Below, one piece after another: positions 1-9,048 of a stretch of DNA of 64,000 nt (position 1 is its first letter; each line of letters starts with the position of its first letter). The stretch is from assembly GCA_949035555.1 (NCBI GenBank), contig CAROLD010000001.1, positions 1 through 64,000 on the forward strand, given 5' to 3'. A model generated the notes under the pieces. That model was not told the origin of the DNA. It saw nothing but the letters and a program-made list of their open reading frames with translations, and did not search any database. A program made the translations under genes and the position numbers. The stretch comes from an uncultured bacterium (GTDB lineage Bacteria; Cyanobacteriota; Vampirovibrionia; Gastranaerophilales; Gastranaerophilaceae).

Positions 1-3000
1 ATGGCAAAGTTGGCAGTGACGATGGCAAAGTTGGCAGTGACGATGGCAAAGTTGGCGATGGCGACGGCGGTAAAGTTGGCGATGGCAAAGTTGGCAGTGA
101 CGATGGCAAAGTTGGCAGTGACGATGGCAAAGTTGGAAGCACTAAGCCTAAAATACTTGAAGAAAATGACTCTACACTAAAAATTGAAATCAATGGTCAA
201 ACTATTGAAATATCTAAAAACGAAATAATTTTTGTGCAAGATGCAAGCGGAACCTATGTTCCCCAAATAGGAAAAAAATATAATATTAGCTCTGAATATT
301 TATCACAAGAATTTGCAAATCCACAGTTAGCAGAAGCATTTGCAAACACATATAAAGGAGTTAATTTGGATGCCGAATTTGTTGCCAGAATTCATGATTT
401 AGATCAAGCATTAAGCATGATTGATGATGCTCAAATGAAGCAACTAATTTCCGAAGAAATTGCTAACAGTGCTAAAAATAACGGTTATTTTAATATGGAA
501 GACCTGGAATTTTTAGTCGATGCTCAAAACGCATTTGAAGCTCGAAGTGCTATTGTCAAAGCAGATGACTATAAAGGTAAATCTGCAATTCAAAGATTCA
601 ACGATTATCTAAGAAATGATAATTTAAATACTAATGACTTACTGAACAATTCAACATCATCTATTCATGGTAATGAAGTACGCGGATTGAAAGCTGATAT
701 AAAACTTGAAAACCGTTTGTATGGTGTTCGTCAATATATGAAACAACACCCTAACAGCCAAATTTCAAATCACATGTATTCAAAATACCTGGACGAATTA
801 ACAACAATAGGTGTTGATAAATCTATAATTGACAAATGCAGACGTCTTGATAGTGAATACGGCTGTAAAGTTATGGTTTCAGCAAACCTTAAAGAAGCCT
901 CAGATGTAATGAACTATCTTGATGTTGAATTTGAACAGTGGAAAACGGCAAGCGGAGGTCAGGCAAAATTCCCGCCGGTAATAGATTTCAGCACAGTGAA
1001 ATCTAATTGGTATGATACAGGTTCAGCTTATGGGCAAAGCGTAGCAGGTGCATATTCTGAACCTGGATACAATGGTTCTCTTGCATTTCCGGGAATGACC
1101 GAATCAGGTGTAGCTTGGGCAATGCGCCATGAGATGACACACACCAACGACTTAAAACATGGTTATAACATTCCGCCTCAATATGACTTGAATAGAATCA
1201 TGCCTAAAAAACCTAAATTGGATAGCAATGGCAATCAAGTAATGAAAGATGGACAACCTGTTATGGTGCCAGATTTTGAAAACTGCATGTTTGTTGACGA
1301 ATTTAGAAAAGCCGGAATTTCTGAAGGTCATATTTCTTATGCATATAACAATACTGCAGAATTTATCGCGGTTGCGTCAGAAGGTGATCTGAGCAAATGT
1401 TCACCACAATTTAGGCAAATGCTTGTTGATTTTGGTATGCCTGAATGGCAATTAAATATGAAGCCTAAAACTTCAGTTAAAACTAAAGCCGATACCATAA
1501 GTGCGGCAGAAAGACGTGCATTTGCAGATTTAGAAGTAAGACACTATCAATCTGAACACGGTGGCATTTCAGGCTTCTTTAACAGATTACTGGGCAATGA
1601 TATCAGAGAACAAGGCAGTTTCACATATAAACCACCAAGACTTGATAAAATTGCATCAAAAGATTTAGATATCTCCGGTATTTATATCGGCAACAGAGTT
1701 AACGTTATGGGTGATATGCTAGAAGGCAAACTACCTAAAAATAAAGCCGTTATCGTTGCCGGAGACGCAAAAATCAGACTTGCTGACAGTTGGACACTTG
1801 ATTTAGCTGACCCTCAAATTAAAAAGATTTTAGACAATCTTGAAGAGGGAAGAACGCTGACAGTCGGACGCCAAGGCAATATTCAATGTTCATCAGGCAA
1901 GATGGGAATTTCAGACAACCATCTTGAAATTCGCAAAGTTAACGGTGAAATTGTCATAAGAGACATCTCCAAAAACGGCGCTAAAATCCTCGGAAATACA
2001 GGCGTGGCTAAAGGGGTACAGCTTGCTAAACGTATGAAAAATTATGTTGCAGGTATTGCTGATACCGAGATACCGCAATCAATGAAAGCTACATGGAAGA
2101 AATGTAAATCTGAAATCAGCGATTTAGCAAGTTCATTATCAATGCCTGATATTAACATCAACGCGTCTGCACTTAAAGCTAAATACCATTCAATAATGAA
2201 TGACATTTCCGTAATTGCATCAAAAGCATCTGCAACAGTTAAAGCTCAGATGAAACAATTGATGGAAAAAATCAAAGAAATGTATAACTCTTTGGGGTTA
2301 TCTGCAAAAAATAACACAAGTGTAAATCCAAATATCACAGGTCGTCCTGACTTAGATAAATATGTTACACCTCAAAACAGCGCGTTGCGAATATCCAACG
2401 AAAACAGAGATTTGGCCAGAAGTTTTGATGTTGACGATTCACATGTTCAATTCATAAGAGATAATTCTGCATTATTTAAAGACAATCATATGTATGGTTA
2501 TTGGCAAGGTAACAGTCCTGCAGATCAACATCACGGAGCATGGAAAATGCATATGTTCTCTGTTGACGAAGCTGACTGGCAAAGAATGTCAAAAACACTC
2601 ATTCCGTATCTTAATGAACACGGAATTGAGTGGAAAACATTAAATATGATGCATGATGTATCTCATTTAAATGGAGATATTCAACAGGGTAAAGCATTTA
2701 CAATTTATCCTAGAGATAATGCGCATATGGAACAGGTAGCAAGAGACCTTGACTACATCATAAGACGTAACAATCTTGATATAGATGCATCAAATATCAT
2801 AGGCGATAGACAAATGGGCGGAACAGGTCGTCTATTCTACAGATACGAATTTAATACAAAACAAGCCCAAAATGAAATTTTAGACTTATCAAATGAAGCT
2901 GATTATAGACGTTACCGCAATTTATATGATTCTAATGAAGGCAGAGTTAACAGACACGGCGAAGGAAGCTATCTTGCCGACGATATGACAGCTGCAGATG

Positions 3001-5285
3001 ATCCATGGCTAAACTTTGATCCGGGAGCAGACCTTCACGGACCAACCGTAAGATTTGACAAGGGTTCCCGTACTCAAGGTTCAAGATACAACAACGGATC
3101 ATCTACAAGCTATGGTAATTCTAATGTATACCATCAACAACCTCCGGCAGGACCAAACCACATAAGTGCAGAACCATCTCCGATTGAGCCGATGCCAACA
3201 AGAGCATCCGATCCAATGCCGACACAGCCACCTAAAGCTGAAAAAGTTTCAGTTCTTAACGATATCGAATCAAAATATCTCCCTAAATACACTCAACATG
3301 CAGAGGCAACAACAAATGTACTTAATGAAATTGCCGCAAGAATGAAAAATGGTGAAATACCATCTCAAGACATGCTTCAAACTGTAATCAGAGATATATC
3401 TGAACAATCTGGCATAAGCATTAAAGAATTAGAAAGAGACTTCGACAGATGTTTCAGCCGTAATATTCTGGGTTCAGATTGGCAAGGTATCCAGAAAGCA
3501 TTTAAAACAAGCGAAGCAAAAATGCTTGAGAATATCGAAAATGGAACAAGCCTTGCCTATAGAATTAATAACTTCAAAAAAACAGCAAACTCTGATATCT
3601 TAACTATAGATTTGGATGGTGCAGATACAGTTCCTACTACTAATAAACAAAATGCAGTTCACACATATAGAGCTACAAGTAATCCAGATGCGCCGTTAAA
3701 AGAATATTCATATACTCTAAAAAACGGACAAACCTTCAAATTTAAGGCAGCTGATGGGATTGATGCAAAGAATTTTCAATTTTTAGCAAATATGGATTCA
3801 CAAAGAAGAGTTCTAAGCTCTCAAATTCCAAAATTCAACCAGTATTCCGATAACACACAAATCCGTTTTGCTCAATTACTAGTAAATAACCCATCTAAAC
3901 AGTTGCAACTCAAAGAGCTTTTACTGACAGTAAAAGATGAAGCAAGTTTAGTTGGTCTATTAAAAGACAAACAATTACTTGGAGCAAGACTTAATGATAT
4001 AACAGAACTCCAAGCTACTTTTAAAAACCCTAATGACTTTAATTATCTTGGAGGATTACTAGACGTCAAAACAGCTGCTCCTGTAAAATATCAAAGAATA
4101 GCAGATTCCGGAATCTTTGAATTGATAAAAGACGGTAAAGTTGATGCATCCTCTTTAAAACAAATAGGACAGCATGCGGATTTATCTCCTGAAATATATA
4201 GTGATTTAGCATTATTAAAAGCAGGTAAAAGTATTGTTCCGGAATTTCCAAAAGGTACAGACTTAAAAACTGCGTTTGCACAAACTAAAGTTGGTGATGC
4301 AGTTGAAGTTGGAAACAAAATGTACATTAATGACGGCAACAATCTCATAGAATGGAATATGTCAAAAGAAAAATATCTTGAACTATTCCCACCTGTCCAG
4401 AGGTTTACAACAACACAAGGTGCAATAGCAAACTGCCACTTAATTCAGACATTGGGATTAGCTATGCAAAACCCTAAAGCAAGGGCTCAATTCTTACAAT
4501 CATTCCAAATGAGAGGCAATGATGTTATTGTTACGGTTAAAGGCTTTGAAGATTATTTCGGAAGTAATACATTCCCGAACGGAGAAATCAAATTAGCTTC
4601 CAATAACAAACATTTAACAGGCTGCACAGGTTTACAAATGTATGAACAAACTTACTCTAAAGTAGCACTTAGAGAAAATACAAATGTATCATATCCGAGT
4701 ATAGCTTCAATTAATGATATTATGACACGCTCTGCATGGGGTCATGCATCACAAACAATGGCAGATGTCTTTGGTAAAGGTAATCTTGCAGATATATTAC
4801 CAACAAGAAAAGTACAACTGCCGGATGGCACAATAAGACAATCTACAGGTTATTCATCTTTGAATTATACAAAAATACCGTTCAAAAATAAGGATGGCAA
4901 AACCCTAGCGATTAACTTAAATGCACAAAAAAATGCCGAAACTAAAATAGCGGTATTTAATAAATTTTTTATCGATTTTCCTGATAAAACATTCGGCTTG
5001 CAAATGTTAACACCTGAGACTACAGAAGCATTATTAATGCATGCAGTAGGAAATCAAGATTTCATGATTTCGTTTGGCACTATACCTAAATCTGGAGCTG
5101 CCGCAGAAAGTACACTACTTCCTGAATATAATATTGTATCCAGCCATGCGTATTCAATTCTAGACTATGATGCAAGTACAAAAACCGTAAAAATCGGTAA
5201 TCCGCACTCATACTCAGAAGTTACCGAAATCCCATTGGAAACATTGCACAAATATATCGGACACTTAGATTTTCTAAAATTATAA
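1..5285 (+). CDS. 5'-truncated giant multidomain protein (HExxH peptidase, FHA-like, lyase-like and calpain-like domains)
   Basis: The reading frame is open from position 3, so the true start lies left of the window; a GTG at 234 is only an internal candidate. Residues below count from that GTG. A zinc-metallopeptidase motif HEMTH is at 299-303, with a possible third ligand E376 in NTAEF. An FHA-like segment (about 520-600) shows R546, S560, H563 and N581 in the usual order. A segment at about 745-905 (W770-K-M-H, then KAFTIYP at 820, then an RLFYRYEF strand) resembles the OspF/SpvC and LanKC lyase region. A Pro-rich linker follows (about 970-1010). The C-terminus looks calpain-like: Q1395-G then N1400-C1401, H1638 in HAYSI, N1656 in GNPHS. 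It may be a large secreted or polymorphic effector, but without the N-terminus export cannot be judged. The stop lies just before the SD of the next gene. Frame is certain; domain calls are by eye, the lyase one weakest. Confidence 0.8.
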   Translation, partial: GKVGSDDGKVGSDDGKVGDGDGGKVGDGKVGSDDGKVGSDDGKVGSTKPKILEENDSTLKIEINGQTIEISKNEIIFVQDASGTYVPQIGKKYNISSEYLSQEFANPQLAEAFANTYKGVNLDAEFVARIHDLDQALSMIDDAQMKQLISEEIANSAKNNGYFNMEDLEFLVDAQNAFEARSAIVKADDYKGKSAIQRFNDYLRNDNLNTNDLLNNSTSSIHGNEVRGLKADIKLENRLYGVRQYMKQHPNSQISNHMYSKYLDELTTIGVDKSIIDKCRRLDSEYGCKVMVSANLKEASDVMNYLDVEFEQWKTASGGQAKFPPVIDFSTVKSNWYDTGSAYGQSVAGAYSEPGYNGSLAFPGMTESGVAWAMRHEMTHTNDLKHGYNIPPQYDLNRIMPKKPKLDSNGNQVMKDGQPVMVPDFENCMFVDEFRKAGISEGHISYAYNNTAEFIAVASEGDLSKCSPQFRQMLVDFGMPEWQLNMKPKTSVKTKADTISAAERRAFADLEVRHYQSEHGGISGFFNRLLGNDIREQGSFTYKPPRLDKIASKDLDISGIYIGNRVNVMGDMLEGKLPKNKAVIVAGDAKIRLADSWTLDLADPQIKKILDNLEEGRTLTVGRQGNIQCSSGKMGISDNHLEIRKVNGEIVIRDISKNGAKILGNTGVAKGVQLAKRMKNYVAGIADTEIPQSMKATWKKCKSEISDLASSLSMPDININASALKAKYHSIMNDISVIASKASATVKAQMKQLMEKIKEMYNSLGLSAKNNTSVNPNITGRPDLDKYVTPQNSALRISNENRDLARSFDVDDSHVQFIRDNSALFKDNHMYGYWQGNSPADQHHGAWKMHMFSVDEADWQRMSKTLIPYLNEHGIEWKTLNMMHDVSHLNGDIQQGKAFTIYPRDNAHMEQVARDLDYIIRRNNLDIDASNIIGDRQMGGTGRLFYRYEFNTKQAQNEILDLSNEADYRRYRNLYDSNEGRVNRHGEGSYLADDMTAADDPWLNFDPGADLHGPTVRFDKGSRTQGSRYNNGSSTSYGNSNVYHQQPPAGPNHISAEPSPIEPMPTRASDPMPTQPPKAEKVSVLNDIESKYLPKYTQHAEATTNVLNEIAARMKNGEIPSQDMLQTVIRDISEQSGISIKELERDFDRCFSRNILGSDWQGIQKAFKTSEAKMLENIENGTSLAYRINNFKKTANSDILTIDLDGADTVPTTNKQNAVHTYRATSNPDAPLKEYSYTLKNGQTFKFKAADGIDAKNFQFLANMDSQRRVLSSQIPKFNQYSDNTQIRFAQLLVNNPSKQLQLKELLLTVKDEASLVGLLKDKQLLGARLNDITELQATFKNPNDFNYLGGLLDVKTAAPVKYQRIADSGIFELIKDGKVDASSLKQIGQHADLSPEIYSDLALLKAGKSIVPEFPKGTDLKTAFAQTKVGDAVEVGNKMYINDGNNLIEWNMSKEKYLELFPPVQRFTTTQGAIANCHLIQTLGLAMQNPKARAQFLQSFQMRGNDVIVTVKGFEDYFGSNTFPNGEIKLASNNKHLTGCTGLQMYEQTYSKVALRENTNVSYPSIASINDIMTRSAWGHASQTMADVFGKGNLADILPTRKVQLPDGTIRQSTGYSSLNYTKIPFKNKDGKTLAINLNAQKNAETKIAVFNKFFIDFPDKTFGLQMLTPETTEALLMHAVGNQDFMISFGTIPKSGAAAESTLLPEYNIVSSHAYSILDYDASTKTVKIGNPHSYSEVTEIPLETLHKYIGHLDFLKL
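3..140 (+). repeat. In-frame 21-bp tandem repeats (GKVGSDD)
   Basis: Units at 3-23, 24-44, 84-104 and 105-125 encode GKVGSDD; shorter or longer variants at 45-68, 69-83 and 126-140 encode GKVGDGDG, GKVGD and GKVGS. The array continues to the window edge and is in frame with the large protein, so it is a coding Gly/Asp-rich linker prone to copy-number change. Confidence 0.9.
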
Positions 5286-5295
5286 AGGAGATAAT

Positions 5296-5592
5296 ATGAA
5301 ATATTCACAAGACTTAGTCTTACGAAGTAATGAAATAATACAACAGGTTAAAGAAGCCGAAAAATTAAAAAAGCCGATTGAAAAACTTGTAAAAGAACAA
5401 ATTGCTATAATGGAATGCCAAAAAGATGAATTCATAAAACAAGCTGACAATTTAGGTTTTGATGACTTGGAACGTGCCCGAGTTGAAATTCAAATCTACT
5501 CTAATATAAAATTTTGGGCAAAAAAAATAGGATTGCCCGTAGAAAAATATGATAATCTTATAAGTCAAGTTCAAAAAAGAATTCTTGAATAA
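5296..5592 (+). CDS. Small coiled-coil hypothetical protein
   Basis: 98 residues, highly charged and predicted helical (EAEKLKKPIEKLVKEQ and later heptad-like stretches), with no signal peptide or membrane segment. A strong SD (AAAGGAG) overlaps the stop region of the large upstream gene, 10 bp away, so it is very likely co-transcribed and perhaps translationally coupled to it. A small helical protein encoded right after a giant effector-like protein could be a partner or chaperone, but that is only context. I do not recognise a family. Confidence 0.7.
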   Translation: MKYSQDLVLRSNEIIQQVKEAEKLKKPIEKLVKEQIAIMECQKDEFIKQADNLGFDDLERARVEIQIYSNIKFWAKKIGLPVEKYDNLISQVQKRILE

Positions 5593-5663
5593 GAAAGAAA
5601 TAATACAGTAAATATTTTGTAATAATTAAGCAATTATTCAAAATTGTTAAACTTTATTAAATT

Positions 5664-6269
5664 ATGGGATTTGAAAAAATAGGGGTTAATACAGGTAAAA
5701 AAATTATTGCTTGGACAAAAACAGGCAGTAACAAATTACTTGTGACAAAACCAATAGAAACCTCAACCAATAGATTACATCTTATTAGCCCAATATCAAA
5801 AGATACAGTAAAGTTCAGCTCAAAAGAAGAAACTTGTATTGAACAAGTTTATCATAAAGTACAAGAATGGCACCCTATTGATAAAAATTTAGGCTTTGCT
5901 GAAACCTTTCAAATTCCCGAGGATTATATTGGTAAGGGACATATCTACATTGAAAGAATTGTTGCCGGAAAAAATCAAAGTAAAGGTTGCGGAACAAGAA
6001 CAATACAAAAAATTTTAAGAGAAAGCTTAGCTGATCCTAATTGTCAAGGGCGCATACGGTTACAGGCATTCCCTCTCGATATAAGCAGAGGCAATCCTCT
6101 TGGTTTCTACTATAAATTAGGCTTTAGAGCCGAAAACATTGATATCAACAACAAATGTGCTCAATGGCTTGCTAATGGGGGTAAAAAAAATAATGTTCCT
6201 TTTTCAATGGGGACATATATGTATCTTCCAAAAGAAAACATAGAACACTGCTTAAAGTATCTATCATAG
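5664..6269 (+). CDS. GNAT-like acetyltransferase-fold protein
   Basis: 201 residues. The core QSKGCGTRTIQKIL resembles the GNAT acetyl-CoA pyrophosphate loop (Q/RxxGxG/A) followed by a helix, and GFYYKLGFRA resembles the C-terminal GNAT strand-helix element; a final MYLP strand fits too. The N-terminal 60 residues are not recognisable but contain KFSS, similar to the tag seen in other small proteins of this window. No clear SD precedes the ATG and it lies 71 bp after the coiled-coil gene, so it may be expressed separately. Substrate unknown; fold call is moderately sure. Confidence 0.55.
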   Translation: MGFEKIGVNTGKKIIAWTKTGSNKLLVTKPIETSTNRLHLISPISKDTVKFSSKEETCIEQVYHKVQEWHPIDKNLGFAETFQIPEDYIGKGHIYIERIVAGKNQSKGCGTRTIQKILRESLADPNCQGRIRLQAFPLDISRGNPLGFYYKLGFRAENIDINNKCAQWLANGGKKNNVPFSMGTYMYLPKENIEHCLKYLS

Positions 6270-6270
6270 T

Positions 6271-6324
6271 GTACAATGACACTCCAAATGCGAAACAGTA
6301 ACACTTCAAATGCGAAATTTGGAA
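6271..6324 (+). repeat. 54-bp direct repeat, left copy
   Basis: Aligns without gaps to 7371-7424 (45 of 54 bases the same), exactly 1100 bp apart. It contains two copies of an AAATGCGAAA core. Multiple short repeats of this sort are typical of insertion-sequence ends (for example IS21-type), but no matching transposase is present here. Confidence 0.75.
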
Positions 6325-6342
6325 TAAGTTAAATTTAAAATT

Positions 6343-7209
6343 CTACAATATATTACTTTTACCCAAATTACAATCAGAACATAATGTTCTTAAATTATCT
6401 ATGATTGTTTCACCACCTTTTGACCAAGGTATAATATGATCAATATGCAATTCAATATTTGGATCTTTAGCTGGAGATCTTCCACATATGACACATTTAA
6501 AGTTATCTCGTTTTAAAACCTGATAGCGCAAACGAAGATTAATATTCCTTGAAGTTTTATGTGTCATAATTTTATTATTTTGATGCTCATCTTCCGTTCT
6601 TCGAGTTACCTGCTTTATTTGCACAACTTCATCCTTATTCATATAATCAACAAATTTTTCGAGAGCATTATACCAACTTCCATATTTAGTTACATATGGT
6701 TTTGCTGAACAAATTGATAAAGGTCGATGTAAATCTCTGTAATAAGGTTGTCTTCCTAGTTTTTGCCAAATATTTAATAAATTATCAAATAATTCTTCTT
6801 CAGTTAAATTTTTAGCAACGTTATAGTATAAACCTGCAGCTTTTAGTGCTGCATTCCAAGATCCAAAAATTCGTACTATCTTATAATGATTATATTGCCC
6901 ATATTTGTCATATTCTCCAGCAGATAAAATTTTTAAATTATATTTTTCAACTACATAACACATATCGTTTAATAGATCTTCTTGAGTAATTCCAGAGTAA
7001 TCTATTTTACAATACTGTAAATTAGCCTTTTGCAGACACTTTGCCCAATTACCAAATCTTCTTCACAATGATGACGAATTAAATTTACCCAGTTTGTCAT
7101 ATTCTTCTATTGTAACAATATCTTTTCTGATAATTGAGGCAACACGCAGTAAATCTGATATTAATTCTTCATCCAAAATATTTCGTTTTTTCTTTAAATC
7201 GAATTCCAT
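6343..7209 (-). pseudogene. HNH endonuclease with homing-endonuclease-associated repeats, interrupted by in-frame TGA
   Basis: Reading leftwards from an ATG at 7209, 48 codons end at a TGA (7063-7065), after which the same frame continues to the stop at 6343. The C-terminal HNH domain is intact: CVIC, HIDHIIP, DNLRTLC and SDCN supply Cys pairs and catalytic His/Asp. Upstream are homing-endonuclease-associated repeats, including YGQYNHYKIVRIFGSWNAAL and a second repeat near residues 95-120; the first repeat (DKLGKFNSSSL) is cut by the TGA just before RRFGNW. Since TGA acts as stop elsewhere in the window, a nonsense mutation is the simplest reading. A shorter product from an ATG at 6963 (206 aa) would keep the HNH domain but I see no SD for it. 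Confidence 0.75.
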
Positions 7210-7276
7210 ATTTAACATTATAAGCTCAAAATACATAAAGTCTCAATATTATATTACAATTATAAAGATTATAATT

Positions 7277-7370
7277 CCGACTTTTTTGTAAAAAATTCCG
7301 ACTAAAATTTCAAAAGCCCGGTACCAAATTTCGCATTTTAACCGCACATTCCTGAAATGTCTGTCTAAAT
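7277..7370 (+). repeat. 94-bp identical direct repeat, left copy
   Basis: Identical base for base to 27844-27937, offset 20567. It contains the CCAAATTTCGCATT motif, an inverted match to the AATGCGAAATTTGG core in the 54-bp repeats. It abuts the second 54-bp repeat at 7370/7371. It could be a mobile-element terminus or the boundary of a 20.6-kb island. Confidence 0.9.
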
Positions 7371-7424
7371 GTAAAGTGACACCTCAAATGCGAAATAGTG
7401 ACAGATGAAATGCGAAATTTGGAA
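7371..7424 (+). repeat. 54-bp direct repeat, right copy
   Basis: Same-orientation partner of 6271-6324. It starts immediately after the 94-bp repeat, so two element ends meet at 7370/7371. It is 10 bp from the stop of the ATPase gene on the other strand. Confidence 0.75.
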
Positions 7425-7434
7425 GTTTAACAAA

Positions 7435-8979
7435 TTAAATTCTAAAAAGAGGATGAATTTCAAAATTTAAATCTTTGTCCATAAAATCCAAAACCGTCAA
7501 TGTAGAACGGGATGGAGTCGCATAACAGACTTTTTTTGTTTTTTTATCTTTAATACCAACTAAACCAATAGTAAAAAGAATATTTATTAAGTCTTTTATT
7601 AAACTTTCTTTGCTAGTGTTATCATCACCATTTCTATTAAAGAACTTCTCTCCAAGAACTGAATTTTCATAAGCCAAAAGCTCTATTTCAGAATATTTTG
7701 AACTTTCAAATAATTCACTAAGTTTAAAAACATTTCCTAATTTATATATTATTTTAAAATAGGTTTCAATATTACCATATACATCATTCCATTCGTGTTG
7801 CAGGGCATTATATCTCTCTTGCTTAAATATATTTTCCGCATCTAACACATGCTCTGCTGTTATTGATGCAGAGTTATCAGCTTGCTGAATGCATGCGTTT
7901 ACAAAGCTAATAGCATCACGAGGTCTCATCATCGTACGTGAAATTATATAATCATTTGCAGCAATTCCATTAATATCAAAAGAAAATAAATCCAAAAATG
8001 TAATTTTAGTATTCTTTTTATATTTATATGAAAATAGATATTCAATTCTTTTATTTAATAAGTCCTCTAACATTTTAGGTGTCCAATTCAATCTTATTGT
8101 AAAAGATTCATCTTTTTCATTTTGTCTATGAGTTGTTTCACAAGTTTTTGCCAATAAGTCAGCTCTCATTGCTAATAATATTTTCATATTTGGAATATCT
8201 ACAAATAAACGAATAGCATTAAGTAATGCATCAATTAGTTTATACTTGGAAACTTGATTAATCCAGTTTTCATCTAAATTATCGATAACAACTACAATTC
8301 GTTTTTGTTTATTTGAACCAAAATATTCTTTAAATAAGGATATTATATTTTTCAATTGTGCAATTTGTTTCTTATGAATATATTGACTAGTTTTGGTTTC
8401 AATCTCAGAACGTTGAGTATCAGATAAGGTGCCTTCTAACTTACTTAAATCTGTACCAATGGAAGCCGATATTTGTTTTTCAACATCTTTAGTTATTTTT
8501 TCAGTTGAACCTTCATCAAAAAATATTCCATCATATTCTTCTAAATATTTTTTTAATTGATTTATTCGACCACTAGAAATTTTTTTAGCCAACTCTTCTA
8601 CTAAATTTCGTCTATTATAACTAAAATAATTCTTTATTATTTGAGATATTAATTCATGCAACCATAAAAATTTATAAAAAATTTCAAGATTAACATTTTC
8701 TTTTTCTAGCTTATTAACAAAAGGAACATTTGTTATATATTGCAAGGCAAAAGTATCTGGACGAACTTCTATATAGCAATCCACATCTTCTTTTATTTTA
8801 TTTAATAAAGCCGTTTTACCAGAACCAGTACGACCAAGAATAATCATCTTTTTACTATTAAAATCGCAAAGATCTTCATACTCTGGAGTTTCAATAAAAC
8901 ATTGTTCTAAGAATTCTTTATCACTTTCAGCACTAATAGTACCAACATTCATACTTCGTTTAAAAATAATCTCAGCCAT
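7435..8979 (-). CDS. P-loop ATPase, Sll1717-like
   Basis: 514 residues. Walker A is GRTGSGKT at 49-56 (K55), and a Walker B-like strand IVVVIDNLDE lies around 230-240; MRPRDAISF near 360 resembles the sensor/arginine region of STAND/AAA-like ATPases. There are no membrane segments. The layout matches the family named after cyanobacterial Sll1717, whose members are often found in accessory and defence-type regions. A GAGGAG SD precedes the ATG. It is downstream of the secretion operon on the same strand, 69 bp after hlyD-like, but may simply be a passenger of the island. No nuclease or other effector domain is fused to it. Function unknown. Confidence 0.75.
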   Translation of the reverse strand: MAEIIFKRSMNVGTISAESDKEFLEQCFIETPEYEDLCDFNSKKMIILGRTGSGKTALLNKIKEDVDCYIEVRPDTFALQYITNVPFVNKLEKENVNLEIFYKFLWLHELISQIIKNYFSYNRRNLVEELAKKISSGRINQLKKYLEEYDGIFFDEGSTEKITKDVEKQISASIGTDLSKLEGTLSDTQRSEIETKTSQYIHKKQIAQLKNIISLFKEYFGSNKQKRIVVVIDNLDENWINQVSKYKLIDALLNAIRLFVDIPNMKILLAMRADLLAKTCETTHRQNEKDESFTIRLNWTPKMLEDLLNKRIEYLFSYKYKKNTKITFLDLFSFDINGIAANDYIISRTMMRPRDAISFVNACIQQADNSASITAEHVLDAENIFKQERYNALQHEWNDVYGNIETYFKIIYKLGNVFKLSELFESSKYSEIELLAYENSVLGEKFFNRNGDDNTSKESLIKDLINILFTIGLVGIKDKKTKKVCYATPSRSTLTVLDFMDKDLNFEIHPLFRI

Positions 8980-9048
8980 ATAAATACTCCTCTGATTTGA
9001 ATTATAACATTTACATGATTTTAAAACAAGAGATTATATAGTTATTAT

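Noticed and set aside
3..140. Possible CRISPR-like short repeats
   Set aside because: Units are contiguous, without unique spacers, and read in frame as protein; they are coding tandem repeats.
7063..7065. TGA as a recoded sense codon in the HNH gene
   Set aside because: Other genes here (for example those ending at 10308 and 12413) terminate at TGA, and no SECIS-like hairpin or release-factor evidence is visible; a nonsense mutation is simpler.
7094..7291. Open frame of 65 codons on the plus strand
   Set aside because: Low-complexity Ile/Ser/Phe-rich translation lying opposite the N-terminal part of the HNH gene; no RBS.
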